Assembly (NCBI GenBank): GCA_964489695.1
Contig: CAZAZP010000004.1
Span: 1-59,265 of the forward strand
DNA length: 59,265 nt
Origin: CAYUXU01 sp964489695
GTDB taxonomy: Bacteria > Bacillota_I > Bacilli_A > Erysipelotrichales > Erysipelotrichaceae
Direction: 5' to 3'
Shown here: in pieces, positions 43,822 through 51,974 of the stretch
How positions within the stretch are numbered: the first letter of the stretch is position 1
Layout: each line of letters begins with the position of its first letter
Notes under the pieces: model-generated
What the model saw: only the letters and a program-made list of their open reading frames with translations
Told to the model about the DNA's origin: nothing
The model's database searches: none
Position numbers and translations under genes: made by a program

Positions 43822-43827
43822 GCTTAG

Positions 43828-44553
43828 CTAGATTCCTTTTTCTTGATATTGTTTTTCTAGTGCGATGTTATAATCACGATTTTCTGGTCGATTCACACTT
43901 CCTAACACCCCAGGCACTAGTTTTTTCGCTAAAAGTATTTCTAATAAATCAGCACAAAACGCCCACATCAAATAAGCAGCGGCCAACCCCGAGGCAGGAA
44001 TAAAAGGTTTTTCAATCCCTTCGACCGTTAACATTCCATCACCATAAGGGGCACAATTATCAATTAAGTAATCCGCTATTTCAAATAAGCGCTTACCACT
44101 AGGATGTTCCGAGTCTAATTGACTTGAATAAGTAACTGAGGTAATCGCTAAGGTTTTGATACCTAGTTCTTGACAAGCTAACGCCACATCAATGACTCGT
44201 TCCGTTTTACCTGAGACTGAACCAATAATCATTAGATCACCCGGATAAACATTAGCACTGGCTAACGCTAATTTCGCTAATCCTACTAAAGAGCGATCTT
44301 TTTTTAATTCACGTCCCCGCGCTTTACTTTCAACTTGTAAATTAAACTTGAAGCTTCGCAAAAAAGCAAAACCACCCGCGCGGTTCATAAATTCCGAATC
44401 AATAATATGACCAGTATCAAATAAATGAATTTGTCCACCCTGGGCTACCACTTCAGCTGCCACTTGAGCAGCGGCTAAAATCGCTGAATCTTGCGTTTCT
44501 CGGATTTGAGCGAATAATTCTTCTACTTGTTGATAATATGTTTCTTTAATCAT
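43828..44553 (-). CDS. SIS-domain protein (UPF0309-like sugar-phosphate binding)
   Basis: A 241-residue protein with a SIS fold. IHLFDTGHIIDSEFMNRAGG (about 42-61) and LMIIGSVSGKTERVIDVALACQELGIKTLAITS contain the phosphosugar-binding Ser/Thr loop and the second Rossmann-like strand. It matches the UPF0309-type SIS proteins. A role as sugar-phosphate isomerase or regulator is likely; the sugar is unknown. It overlaps the end of cutC by 8 bases. Confidence 0.85.
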   Translation of the reverse strand: MIKETYYQQVEELFAQIRETQDSAILAAAQVAAEVVAQGGQIHLFDTGHIIDSEFMNRAGGFAFLRSFKFNLQVESKARGRELKKDRSLVGLAKLALASANVYPGDLMIIGSVSGKTERVIDVALACQELGIKTLAITSVTYSSQLDSEHPSGKRLFEIADYLIDNCAPYGDGMLTVEGIEKPFIPASGLAAAYLMWAFCADLLEILLAKKLVPGVLGSVNRPENRDYNIALEKQYQEKGI

Positions 44554-45301
44554 AATAGCTTTCTCCTTGATTAATTATTTCTATCATTTTGGCTAAGTTA
44601 GTCGCACTAACTCCAAGATATTTTTGAACATGAGCTAGACGCTGAGTTGGTTGCGCATAAACTAGGGTTTGAATTTTCTCTTCTTTGGCGGTCATATGAA
44701 TTTGGCCCGTCTTCGTAGCACTGAGAATCTTAACAACATTTTCAAAATTCACGCCACCGCCTGGCAATAATTCAATTGCTCGTCCATAACGGCTGGCTAA
44801 ACCAGCTAAGACTAAAAGATTATCATCAATCGCTCCTTGACCACCACCAGTTAAAACCCGCTTCACGCGCAACTCAATTAAGGTTTCTAAAGCGTGAGCT
44901 AAATTAGGAGTTAAATCAAAAGCTTTATGAAAAACTGGTGTAACATCCCCAATTACTTTAATCAACTGCTGTGAACGTGCCACATCAATCGTTCCATCCG
45001 ACATTAAAATCCCAAAAACAATACTTTCAGCCCCATTTTCAGCGAACCATTGCGCATCGATTAACATTGTTTCATAGTCAGCTTCACTATAGGTAAAACT
45101 AGCAGTATGGGGACGAACCATCACCGCGATTGGGAGACCAGTCGCAACTGCTTTTAGAAAAACGCCCCGCGATGGAGTGAGACCGCCTAGCTCTAAAGCA
45201 CTATTTAATTCTATCCGGTCAGCTCCAGCAGCTTGGGCCGTTAAGACATCTTGATAGGTTCCACAACAGACCTCTAATAAGACTTTTCCGTTGGCTAACA
45301 T
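44546..45301 (-). CDS. cutC: CutC family protein
   Basis: CutC (251 residues) is a TIM-barrel protein. LEVCCGTYQDVLTAQAAGADRIELNSALELGGLTPS, MVRPHTASFTYSEADYETM and FHKAFDLTPN are diagnostic. It was first linked with copper tolerance, but its true biochemical role is unsettled, and the TIM barrel suggests a metabolic enzyme. It heads an operon with a SIS-domain protein and two membrane proteins. AAGGAGG precedes the ATG. The -10 may be TATGAT about 38 bases upstream, with a poor -35. Confidence 0.93.
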   Translation of the reverse strand: MLANGKVLLEVCCGTYQDVLTAQAAGADRIELNSALELGGLTPSRGVFLKAVATGLPIAVMVRPHTASFTYSEADYETMLIDAQWFAENGAESIVFGILMSDGTIDVARSQQLIKVIGDVTPVFHKAFDLTPNLAHALETLIELRVKRVLTGGGQGAIDDNLLVLAGLASRYGRAIELLPGGGVNFENVVKILSATKTGQIHMTAKEEKIQTLVYAQPTQRLAHVQKYLGVSATNLAKMIEIINQGESYYD

Positions 45302-45402
45302 TTGTCCTCCTTGACTTCTTAATTAATCATAACACATAACTATTACTATTCTAACAGGTAATCAAGCGAAATGTAACCGCTTGAACTTCAATTTTTAAAA
45401 GC

Positions 45403-45431
45403 TTGTTATCTTTAACTAATCATTTTATACT
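45403..45431 (+). promoter_or_regulatory. Promoter of the membrane-anchored EEP hydrolase
   Basis: -35 TTGTTA (45403-45408), 17-base spacer, -10 TATACT (45426-45431), 20 bases before the ATG. AAGGAGG follows. Confidence 0.65.
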
Positions 45432-45451
45432 TAAATTATCAAGGAGGTCTT

Positions 45452-46504
45452 ATGAAATCACTTTTCAAACTAATTTTGAAATTAGCCGCTTTTTTGGTAC
45501 TCGCGTTTGCTTTTTTCATTATTGTGATTATTGCTACTAACTATCACCCTAAAGATCAAGAAACCTTAACGATTGTAACCGGCTCCGACTTAAATCCGGT
45601 CCGTCTTGAACAAGAATATTCAATTATGACTTGGAATACTGGTTATGGTGCCTTAGGTGAACAACAAGATTTCTTTATGGACGGTGGCTTCAATTCAGGT
45701 GCTTTTAGTAAAGAAGAGGTAGTTAATAATACTCAAGCTATCAAACAATTTATTCAAACAAAAGATCCCGACTTTATTCTTTTACAAGAAGTCGATAAAA
45801 GTGGTAAGCGCAGTAAAGACGTCAATCAAGTCGAGCTTTATCAATCAGCAGAGTATTACAGTAATTTCGCGACTAACTATCAGAACCTATTTGTTCCGGT
45901 CCCGATAACTAATCCCATGGGTCAAGTTCATAGTGGAATTATGACGCTATCAAAAGCACCGATGATTAGTGCTGATCGCTTTACCTTACAAGGTAAAGAA
46001 AGCTTTTTCATTCAACTATTTGAACTTAATCGGTGTTTTTCTGTTACTCGTTATCCTGTTAACGATAAAGAACTCGTAATTATTAATACCCACTTTTCAG
46101 CTTTTGATCAAGGGGGAAAAATCCGCGCCCAACAACTTAGCCAAATGAGAACGTATCTAGAAACTGAAGCCCAAAAAGGCAACTACGTAATCTTAGGCGG
46201 CGACTTCAACCATGAATTACCCGGAACCAGTTCCGCTAATTTTACCTGGACAGTGCCTTTACCCACTTGGGTCCAAATTTTCCCAGCTGACTTTAAGTTA
46301 GATAATTATAGCTGGGCGGTTGATCATACTACTCCCACTGTTCGTTCCAATGAACAACCCTACGTCGCTGGTGAAAACTTTATCGCTGTTATTGATGGCT
46401 TTTTAGTTTCGAATAATATTGAGATTGTTAAAGTCCAAGGTCATCAATTGAATTTTGAGCATACTGACCATAATCCAGTATCTTTAACTTTCAAATTGCA
46501 TTAA
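45452..46504 (+). CDS. Membrane-anchored endonuclease/exonuclease/phosphatase family protein
   Basis: A 350-residue protein. A membrane segment at about 8-30 is not followed by a lipobox, so it is an anchor. The EEP domain has MTWNTGYGALG, FILLQEVDKSG (catalytic Glu), INTHFSAFDQGGK, VILGGDFNHELPG and TDHNPVSL, the full set of catalytic residues. The family includes nucleases, sphingomyelinases and phosphoinositide phosphatases; the substrate here is unknown. The protein lies outside the membrane if the N-terminus is inside. It is divergent from cutC, one of few plus-strand genes. Confidence 0.9.
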   Translation: MKSLFKLILKLAAFLVLAFAFFIIVIIATNYHPKDQETLTIVTGSDLNPVRLEQEYSIMTWNTGYGALGEQQDFFMDGGFNSGAFSKEEVVNNTQAIKQFIQTKDPDFILLQEVDKSGKRSKDVNQVELYQSAEYYSNFATNYQNLFVPVPITNPMGQVHSGIMTLSKAPMISADRFTLQGKESFFIQLFELNRCFSVTRYPVNDKELVIINTHFSAFDQGGKIRAQQLSQMRTYLETEAQKGNYVILGGDFNHELPGTSSANFTWTVPLPTWVQIFPADFKLDNYSWAVDHTTPTVRSNEQPYVAGENFIAVIDGFLVSNNIEIVKVQGHQLNFEHTDHNPVSLTFKLH

Positions 46505-46538
46505 AATTTTCTTAGTTTATAGCGCTAAATAAAGTATT

Positions 46539-46570
46539 AAAAAAGATTTCTGTTTAAAGAAATCTTTTTT
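46539..46570. terminator. Bidirectional terminator between the EEP gene and the P-type ATPase
   Basis: A 13-bp perfect stem (AAAAAAGATTTCT/AGAAATCTTTTTT) with a 6-base loop and T-runs on both strands, serving two converging genes. Confidence 0.88.
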
Positions 46571-46573
46571 CAT

Positions 46574-48502
46574 TTATATATTTTTTAGTAAGCGTAAACC
46601 ATTTATAATCACGAGTAAGGTACTACCCTCATGAAAGACTACTACAACCGGCAAGGTCGTCAATTGTAAGATATTAGTGACTAACAAGATCACTACCACG
46701 CCTAGGGCCAGCACCATATTTTGAATAATAATCCGGCGCAACTTTTTAGCTATGCGATGAATATAAGCTATTTTACCTAAGTCATTTTCCATTAAGACGG
46801 CATCAGCAACATCAATCGCAATATCAGTACCATCACCCATCGCAATCCCAACATCCGCTGCAACTAAGGCCGGAGCATCATTAATACCATCCCCAATCAT
46901 CGCCATCGTACCGTATTGTTGTTTTAACTTCAGCACTAAGTTACGTTTTTCTTCCGGCATAACATTGCCATAAACTTGATCAACTCCGACCGCTTGACCA
47001 ATTGCGTGACCACTAATTGTCGTGTCACCCGTAATTAAGACAGTTGGGATATTAGTGGCTTTAAAATAAGCTAGCGCCGCTTGAGCGGAAGCTTTCGGTT
47101 CATCCCGAAATGCAATCATGGCGATAACTTTTTCATTTTCGCTAAAGACAATCGCTGTCTTGCCAGCTTCAGCCCAATTATTCAATTGTTCCGTAATTTT
47201 TTGATCAAGCTGATTTAAGTGACTTGACTTACCAAGGAAATAATCCTTCCCTTGATAACTAGTCGTTAAGCCAACTCCAATCGTATTTTCAACTAACAAA
47301 TCTAAGGTTGAAATAACCGAGAAATGTTCTAAAATAGCCGAAGCTAAAGGATGATTAGACGCTTGTTCCATCGCATAGATTAAGGCCTCATACTCATTTT
47401 GTTTAGCTACACTTAACTTGTTTAAAAATACTACGTCAGTTACGCTAGGTTGGCCACTAGTAATCGTACCTGTTTTATCAAAAGCAATCGCTTGGATGTC
47501 ATTCATTAACGCTAAGGCAGTTCCATCTTTAAATAAAATGCCATGACGCGCTAAGTTACTAATAGCCGATAAAGTCGCAGGAATATCAGTTACAGCTAAA
47601 GCACAAGGTGAAGCCCCCATTAAAAAGATCATCGTGCGATAAAAACTAATCGCTACTGTCCAATTTAATAATTTCCAACCAATTAGAAAAAATATTGGAG
47701 CTGCTAGTAAAACAATACTGACATAAATTGGTTCCAGTTTATTAATTAAACTTGCGGTCGGTGATAAGCTGTTTTGAGTGGTCTGAACCATTTGAATAAT
47801 CTTAGCAATCACGGTTTCTTCACTCGTCTTTTTCGCCACTAAATTGAAACTACCGCCCGCGTTAATGGTACCACCAAACACAAAGTCGTCAATTTGTTTT
47901 TCGACCAGCCCACTTTCACCGGTAATCATGGCTTGGTCAATTAACGCGGTGCCACTAATAATTTGTCCATCAATCGGAATTTGATCACCTGGCAAAACTC
48001 TTATCAAATTGCCCAATTTAATCTCATTAATATCAATTAATTCAATTGATTGGTCGGAATTAATCCGTCGTGCTTGAGTTGGGTTTAAAGCTAAAAGGTT
48101 AGATATTTCTTTTCGACTCCGGCTTTCACTATAACCTTCTAGGTAATGAGCGCCCGCAAAAATTATCATTAATAAAGCTGCTTCACGATATTCCTTAATT
48201 ATCACCGCTCCAATCGCTGCAATCGCCATTAAGATATCGACACTAGGCAAAAAGCGTTTCGCTGCCAGCGAGTGTTGCCAAGTATCACTAAATCCTTCCA
48301 AAATAACATGATGACCAGCTAAGAATAAAGCGATGATTAATGCGCCATTTTTCAATAAATCATTGGTCAGAAAAAACGAAACAAAAAATAATATTACCGC
48401 TAAAAGATAATTAAAGAGATTTAAATAACCATGTTGATGTGAATGTGAGTGTTGATGATTTGATTGAGTCGTGTGACTGTGTTTGCTTGAAGTATCGGTC
48501 AT
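46574..48502 (-). CDS. P1B-4-type metal-exporting ATPase
   Basis: A 642-residue P-type ATPase. The N-terminus is His-rich (seven His within residues 8-24) and there is no CxxC heavy-metal domain. Membrane motif SPC (298-300) replaces the CPC of copper and cadmium/zinc pumps, and HEGST (624-628) lies in the last membrane helix. These two motifs define subgroup P1B-4, which exports Co2+, Fe2+ or Zn2+. The catalytic DKTGT (Asp342), TGES and GDGINDAPAL are intact. AAGGAGG precedes the ATG. An ArsR/SmtB-type operator lies in the leader. Confidence 0.93.
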   Translation of the reverse strand: MTDTSSKHSHTTQSNHQHSHSHQHGYLNLFNYLLAVILFFVSFFLTNDLLKNGALIIALFLAGHHVILEGFSDTWQHSLAAKRFLPSVDILMAIAAIGAVIIKEYREAALLMIIFAGAHYLEGYSESRSRKEISNLLALNPTQARRINSDQSIELIDINEIKLGNLIRVLPGDQIPIDGQIISGTALIDQAMITGESGLVEKQIDDFVFGGTINAGGSFNLVAKKTSEETVIAKIIQMVQTTQNSLSPTASLINKLEPIYVSIVLLAAPIFFLIGWKLLNWTVAISFYRTMIFLMGASPCALAVTDIPATLSAISNLARHGILFKDGTALALMNDIQAIAFDKTGTITSGQPSVTDVVFLNKLSVAKQNEYEALIYAMEQASNHPLASAILEHFSVISTLDLLVENTIGVGLTTSYQGKDYFLGKSSHLNQLDQKITEQLNNWAEAGKTAIVFSENEKVIAMIAFRDEPKASAQAALAYFKATNIPTVLITGDTTISGHAIGQAVGVDQVYGNVMPEEKRNLVLKLKQQYGTMAMIGDGINDAPALVAADVGIAMGDGTDIAIDVADAVLMENDLGKIAYIHRIAKKLRRIIIQNMVLALGVVVILLVTNILQLTTLPVVVVFHEGSTLLVIINGLRLLKNI

Positions 48503-48512
48503 AGTTCCTCCT

Positions 48513-48534
48513 TATATGAATATCTGTTCATATA
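48513..48534. promoter_or_regulatory. ArsR/SmtB-type operator before the metal ATPase
   Basis: A perfect 8-6-8 inverted repeat, TATATGAA-N6-TTCATATA. TGAA-N6-TTCA is the core of sites bound by metal-sensing ArsR/SmtB repressors (such as CzrA). It covers the region from the transcription start to the ribosome-binding site. No arsR-type gene is in the window. Confidence 0.85.
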
Positions 48535-48538
48535 TGCT

Positions 48539-48566
48539 ATTATATCAAATCTAACACTAAAAGCAA
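48539..48566 (-). promoter_or_regulatory. Promoter of the metal ATPase gene
   Basis: -35 TTGCTT (48561-48566), 16-base spacer, -10 TATAAT (48539-48544). Confidence 0.72.
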
Positions 48567-48591
48567 CCAAAATTATCGTAATCAATAAAAA

Positions 48592-48610
48592 AGCTTCGAG
48601 ATTCGAAGCT
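48592..48610 (-). terminator. Terminator after the ZIP gene
   Basis: An 8-bp perfect stem (AGCTTCGA/TCGAAGCT) with a 3-base loop, followed by a T-run. Likely ends the atp-ZIP transcript. Confidence 0.83.
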
Positions 48611-48622
48611 GAAGTTTATTTT

Positions 48623-49456
48623 TTAACCAAAGGCTACATCTAATACCATCATAATCGTAAAGCCAATCATGAAACCTAAGACTGCTTGGTGCGCACTTTT
48701 AGCACTTTGATACTGTTGGGCTTCAGGGATTAACTCCTCCACCACCACATAAATCATTGCCCCCGCCGCAAACGATAAGGCATAAGGCAAAATACCTTGC
48801 ATGGAAGAAACAAGTTTCGCTCCCACTACGGCTGCAATTGGTTCAATAATCGCTGAAGCTTGACCATAAAAGAACGCCTTAAATCGGCCCATCCCCTCTT
48901 GTCTTAACGGAATTGAGACCGCAGCACCTTCCGGGAAGTTTTGAATGCCAATCCCAATCGCTAAGGAGATGGCAGCGATCGTACCAGCTAACATAACTTC
49001 ATTACTAGCACCACGTTCAATCGCCCCAAACGCGACTCCCATCGCTAAACCTTCGGGTAAGTTATGAATTGTAATCGCAAAGACTAATAAAATTGTTCGT
49101 TGTAAGCGGGTATGAATACCTTCTTTTTGGTGCGCAGGACCTAAATGCATATGCGGAATCGTAATATCAGTCAAATATAGAAAGAGACCACCTAAAAGAA
49201 AACCAGTGGCAACTACCAAATAAGCTGGTAAGCTAGTTACGATTTCTGCCCAACTTAAAGCTGGTTCTAACAAGCTCCAAAAACTAGCAGCCACCATTAC
49301 GCCCGCGGCGAAACCTAACATAAAGTTTAAAACTTTATTACTAATCTTTTTTGCAAAAAAGACTAACGCTGCCCCTAAAGCCGTAATTGACCAAGTAAAG
49401 ATCCCCGCGATTAAAGCTTGTTGCCAAGCATTCAAATGTATAAACTTATCTAACAT
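48623..49456 (-). CDS. ZIP-family metal transporter (GufA-like)
   Basis: A 277-residue membrane protein with about eight segments. The ZIP signature is in HNLPEGLAMGVAFGA and QNFPEGAAVSIPLRQEG, which carry the His/Glu metal-site residues, with IIEPIAAVVGA after them. Members import Zn2+, Fe2+ or other divalent metals. The ATG at 49456 has AAAGGA upstream; a TTG seven codons earlier lacks this. It follows atpC by 27 bases with no terminator, so it may be transcribed with the ATP synthase. It is also next to the metal-exporting ATPase. Confidence 0.9.
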   Translation of the reverse strand: MLDKFIHLNAWQQALIAGIFTWSITALGAALVFFAKKISNKVLNFMLGFAAGVMVAASFWSLLEPALSWAEIVTSLPAYLVVATGFLLGGLFLYLTDITIPHMHLGPAHQKEGIHTRLQRTILLVFAITIHNLPEGLAMGVAFGAIERGASNEVMLAGTIAAISLAIGIGIQNFPEGAAVSIPLRQEGMGRFKAFFYGQASAIIEPIAAVVGAKLVSSMQGILPYALSFAAGAMIYVVVEELIPEAQQYQSAKSAHQAVLGFMIGFTIMMVLDVAFG

Positions 49457-49483
49457 ACTAATATCCTTTAAGAACAAGTAGCT

Positions 49484-49837
49484 TTATCTTTTTTGATATT
49501 GGAAACAAAACTGCCAGAAAGCTGTTTGCTCAGCGTTATTAGCTGGATCAGCTAACTTTTCTTGAATTAATTCAGTGGTTAACTCAGTTTCATTTATCCA
49601 CTCTTCTAATAATAACGTGGCTTGATTTTCTTCAAAACGTAGTAAGCCCGCACTATGGAAGAAGACACTTTTTTGTTCACCCTGTTTAATATAACCCCGC
49701 CCAGTCTGTAAAACTAACTTGATTGGCATATGGTTAGTTAGAAGCGTCTCTTGACCAACCACTGTTTCAATCGTTAGACGTTCCGCTGGTAGTTCTAGTT
49801 TTTTCCCTTTTTTTGTAATTAAGAGCACTTGAAACAT
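49484..49837 (-). CDS. atpC: ATP synthase epsilon subunit
   Basis: Epsilon (117 residues) consists of the N-terminal beta sandwich (LTIETVVGQETLLTNHMPIKLVLQTG) and a shortened C-terminal helical part; the family usually has 130-140 residues. It is the inhibitory and coupling subunit of F1. Its ATG overlaps the atpD stop by one base. The sequence is divergent, and identification rests partly on operon position. Confidence 0.9.
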   Translation of the reverse strand: MFQVLLITKKGKKLELPAERLTIETVVGQETLLTNHMPIKLVLQTGRGYIKQGEQKSVFFHSAGLLRFEENQATLLLEEWINETELTTELIQEKLADPANNAEQTAFWQFCFQYQKR

Positions 49838-51213
49838 TATTTTGCCCTAGCAATCACATCATCGATGGTGGCTGCAAATAAGAAATGGGCTTCTGCAATT
49901 TCATCAACTTCACCATTTAAAATTGCTTCAAAACTACGGAGCGTATCAGCTAAGCTCACATAGTCACCCTTTAAACCCGAAAATGATTCCGCGACCGAAA
50001 ATGATTGTGATAAGAAGTTACGGATTTTACGCGCGCGCATTACCGTTAATTTATCTTCTTCACTTAACTCATCCATCCCTAAAATCGCAATCATATCTTG
50101 CAATTCTTTATAGCGTTGTAAAACTTGTTGGACGGCTGCTGCAATCGCCACATGCTTACTACCTACAATTTCCGGACTCAATAAACTACTACTAGATTCT
50201 AACGGATCTACCGCTGGATAAATTCCTAAAGCGGCGATATTTCGATCTAACACGATGCGAGCATCTAAGTGCGAGAATGTCGTAGCAGCAGCAGGGTCCG
50301 TTAAGTCATCCGCTGGAACGTAAATCGCTTGAACTGAAGTAATCGAACCATTTTTAGTGGAAGTAATGCGTTCTTGGAGTTGACCCATTTCTGTGGCTAA
50401 AGTTGGTTGATAACCTACCGCGGAAGGCATCCGGCCAAGTAACGCTGAAACTTCCGAGCCAGCTTGGGTAAAACGGAAGATATTATCAATAAATAGTAAA
50501 ACATCTAGATTTTGTTCATCACGGAAATATTCCGCCATGGTTAAAGCTGTCAAACCAACGCGCATGCGGGCACCTGGTGATTCATTCATTTGACCATAAA
50601 CCAAGACTGTATTTGGTAAAACTCCCGCATCTTTCATTTCATGGTATAAATCGTTCCCTTCGCGCGTTCTTTCTCCCACCCCTGCCACAACAGATAAACC
50701 ATTATGCGCAATGGCGATATTATGAATTAATTCTTGCATTAAAACTGTTTTACCGACTCCCGCTCCACCAAATAACCCAATTTTACCACCTTGGGGATAA
50801 GGACAAAGCAAGTCAATAACTTTAATACCCGTTTCTAAGACGGTAGTGGTGGTGGTTTGGGCTTCAAAACTAGGCGCATCTTGGTGAATAGCGCGATAAG
50901 TTCCTTGATAGTCCCAAGGCATTTCATCAATTACATCACCTAACACATTAAACATCCGACCTAAAACCGCAGAACCCACCGGTACTGAAATAGGAGCATT
51001 AGTATCTTCTACGATCATGCCACGCGATAATCCATCAGTTGGGTTCATCGCGATACAACGCACACTATCATTCCCAATATGTTGGGCCACTTCTAAGACC
51101 ACCCGTTGGTCACCTTGAACAATTAACGCATGATATAGTTTAGGTAAATCCTTTGGAGCAAAGACCACGTCCACGATAGGACCGATAATTTGGCTGACTG
51201 TTCCGACACTCAT
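49837..51213 (-). CDS. atpD: ATP synthase beta subunit
   Basis: The catalytic F1 subunit (458 residues). Walker A is GGAGVGKT, followed by GVGERTREGNDLYHEM. The Walker B strand is LLFIDNIFRF, and YVPADDLTDPAAATTF and the DELSEED-like segment MDELSEEDKL are present. Start overlaps atpG by 4 bases (ATGA type). Confidence 0.99.
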   Translation of the reverse strand: MSVGTVSQIIGPIVDVVFAPKDLPKLYHALIVQGDQRVVLEVAQHIGNDSVRCIAMNPTDGLSRGMIVEDTNAPISVPVGSAVLGRMFNVLGDVIDEMPWDYQGTYRAIHQDAPSFEAQTTTTTVLETGIKVIDLLCPYPQGGKIGLFGGAGVGKTVLMQELIHNIAIAHNGLSVVAGVGERTREGNDLYHEMKDAGVLPNTVLVYGQMNESPGARMRVGLTALTMAEYFRDEQNLDVLLFIDNIFRFTQAGSEVSALLGRMPSAVGYQPTLATEMGQLQERITSTKNGSITSVQAIYVPADDLTDPAAATTFSHLDARIVLDRNIAALGIYPAVDPLESSSSLLSPEIVGSKHVAIAAAVQQVLQRYKELQDMIAILGMDELSEEDKLTVMRARKIRNFLSQSFSVAESFSGLKGDYVSLADTLRSFEAILNGEVDEIAEAHFLFAATIDDVIARAK

Positions 51214-51974
51214 AATTCCATCTCCCTTCCCCCGATAATTTCTGAAATTTCCTGGGTAATATTTGCTTGACGTATTCGGTTATAAACATTGGTTAATTGA
51301 TCAAGCATGTCATCAGCGCTCTTTTGCGCTTTATCCATACTAATTTGTCTTAAGCGATGTTCGATAATTTTATTATTAAGCCAGTTTTCATATAACCGAC
51401 TTAAGAGAATTTGATCTTTAAAGGCTTGATTAACCACGGAAAAACTTGGTTCATATAATTTTTGTTCTTGAAAAACTAATTCATAATTTAAGGGTTGAAT
51501 CGTAAATTTAATCTCAAGCTGCGAAATTAATTCCGCATGAGCCACAAAAAGATTAGCCTTTTTAAGTTGAGTTGGAATCATGGCTAATAACTCCGGTAAA
51601 TTAAGTCGCTCACTTGATTGTGGTTTATTGATAACTTCCCAAACATCTTCTTTTAGTACTCGCTCTAAACCATGATTACCTAACCAAATCAACTGCGTAA
51701 TACCCGCTTGTTTTAAGGTCGCCAATAAGGTTTTCGAATATAACGAAACCAAACCTAAATCAGGCCCAAAACAAATGACCGTGGCGGGTTCATTACTCAT
51801 GACGGGTTGTTGTTCCCATTTATTTAGTTCATGCGCATAACGCAAAACCCGATGTTGCTCTTTTAAGTAACGTTGGACTTTACTCATCGAAATCAGCTTC
51901 ATCGTTTTCGTGATTTTTTCAGCGGTCTTAATACTCGACATCCGCTTTTTTACGTTAGTGAGATTCTGCGCCAT
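51210..51974 (-). CDS. atpG: ATP synthase gamma subunit (divergent)
   Basis: Gamma (254 residues) is shorter than the common 285-290. The N-terminal helix (LTNVKKRMSSIKTAEKITKTMKLIS) and C-terminal helix (RIRQANITQEISEIIGG) that form the rotor shaft are well kept. The middle is reduced and the usual SDRGLCGG motif appears only as FGPDLGLVS. It overlaps atpA by 20 bases. Confidence 0.95.
   Translation of the reverse strand: MAQNLTNVKKRMSSIKTAEKITKTMKLISMSKVQRYLKEQHRVLRYAHELNKWEQQPVMSNEPATVICFGPDLGLVSLYSKTLLATLKQAGITQLIWLGNHGLERVLKEDVWEVINKPQSSERLNLPELLAMIPTQLKKANLFVAHAELISQLEIKFTIQPLNYELVFQEQKLYEPSFSVVNQAFKDQILLSRLYENWLNNKIIEHRLRQISMDKAQKSADDMLDQLTNVYNRIRQANITQEISEIIGGREMEL

Noticed and set aside
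49457..49477. Longer ZIP transporter starting from TTG at 49477
   Set aside because: The Shine-Dalgarno sequence AAAGGA lies inside the extension and serves the ATG at 49456.
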